Positions 63,745 to 64,000 of a stretch of 64,000 nucleotides of DNA are shown in pieces. Position numbers and translations under genes: made by a program. This DNA is from Achatina immaculata. Lineage: Eukaryota > Mollusca > Gastropoda > Stylommatophora > Achatinidae. Position 1 is the stretch's first letter. The number at the start of each line of letters is the position of its first letter. Below the pieces are notes generated by a model. That model was not told the origin of the DNA. It worked only from the letters and a program-made list of their open reading frames with translations, and made no database searches. The stretch spans positions 28,512,710 to 28,576,709 of the forward strand of contig CM019697.1 in assembly GCA_009760885.1 (NCBI GenBank). Direction: 5' to 3'.

Positions 63745-64000
63745 GGCCATACCGAAAGTCGTGAGCAAAAATGTTTTAAAAATCAGAATTTATAGATAGA
63801 GAAAATGTAAATATATCACCTTAAATACATCCTTTGCACTTCATGTAGAGGTCACATGATGTCACCATCATGTGTCATGTGACCACATGAAGCATAAACA
63901 AAATGGTGGGTGCCGAAGTTTCGTTTTGTCGATGTGGTGTTATTGAGTTCCTCATTAAAGAGGAAATCCCCACTGCTGAAATTCACCAAAGACTTCAACT
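63745..64000 (+). pseudogene. Mariner-family element, 5' end (mariner-3), cut by window
   Basis: Begins with a terminal-repeat-like ggccataccgaaagtcgtga (about 63746-63765). From about 63930 it encodes VIEFLIKEEIPTAEIHQRLQ, the N-terminal DNA-binding start of a mariner transposase. The frame is still open at base 64000, so intactness cannot be judged. It is a third subfamily, different from mariner-1 and mariner-2. Confidence 0.7.

Noticed and set aside
1..64000. tRNA, rRNA or snRNA genes
   Set aside because: No cloverleaf-type A/B box pair or conserved rRNA block was noticed by eye; a covariance search was not possible.
1..64000. Endogenous retrovirus or LTR retrotransposon
   Set aside because: No long direct terminal repeats, integrase, protease or gag blocks were seen; all RT belongs to non-LTR families.

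Overview
The window is animal genomic DNA, AT-rich and dominated by transposable elements. It reads as the intronic body of one conserved host gene. Four plus-strand exons (9849-10166, 28024-28731, 35888-36004, 53144-53326) encode 442 codons of PTCD1, a mitochondrial pentatricopeptide-repeat protein. Each has a clean AG acceptor and GT donor, and every junction is in phase 0. The 5' exon(s) lie upstream of base 1, and the last exon(s) were not found up to base 64000. The species cannot be fixed. The element mix (3.2-kb RTE-like LINEs, I-like LINEs with RNase H, an R2/NeSL-like LINE, Penelope-like elements with GIY-YIG, piggyBac, mariner, Tc1) and the bloated introns suit an arthropod, perhaps a chelicerate or a large-genome insect, but this is inference.

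Layout. 1-9848: a LINE fragment (family H) split by an RTE copy (A1), a mariner remnant, and an I-like LINE (E1) ending just upstream of the first exon. 10167-28023: a nested block in which RTE copy B1 contains a piggyBac gene that itself contains a Penelope palindrome; then a decayed R2/NeSL-like element (J) holding a TTAA-flanked MITE and two LINE fragments; then an I-like element (F) interrupted by a Penelope element with a GIY-YIG frame; then smaller LINE pieces. 28732-35887: LINE fragments A3 and D1. 36005-53143: LINEs G1, D2, full-length A2, the E2 complex, a Tc1 element and G2. 53327-64000: LINEs K1, D3, the full-length B2, K2, a Penelope fragment and two mariners.

Many insertions can be dated relative to one another because their target-site duplications (TSDs) are readable. 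Each LINE family also has its own short-repeat 3' tail: A (TGA)n, B (GA)n, C (TGAA)n or (TGAC)n, E (GAA)n, H (GACAA)n. Most insertions lie antisense to PTCD1.

The most unusual structures are: (1) an inverted, near-identical copy of about 230 bp of PTCD1 intron at 44597-44815 that carries the adjacent LINE E with it, with E1 looking like a mosaic of the two E copies there; (2) the same 15-bp insertion site of family A in both places, reduced to 62 bp at one; (3) Penelope insertions built as inverted repeats, one with a perfect 16-bp TSD, whose ends carry a degenerate hammerhead-like motif; (4) a 44-bp-arm hairpin at 60337-60444 that looks like a template-switch event beside the B2 insertion. 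No prokaryotic-type system, CRISPR array, rRNA or tRNA gene was seen.
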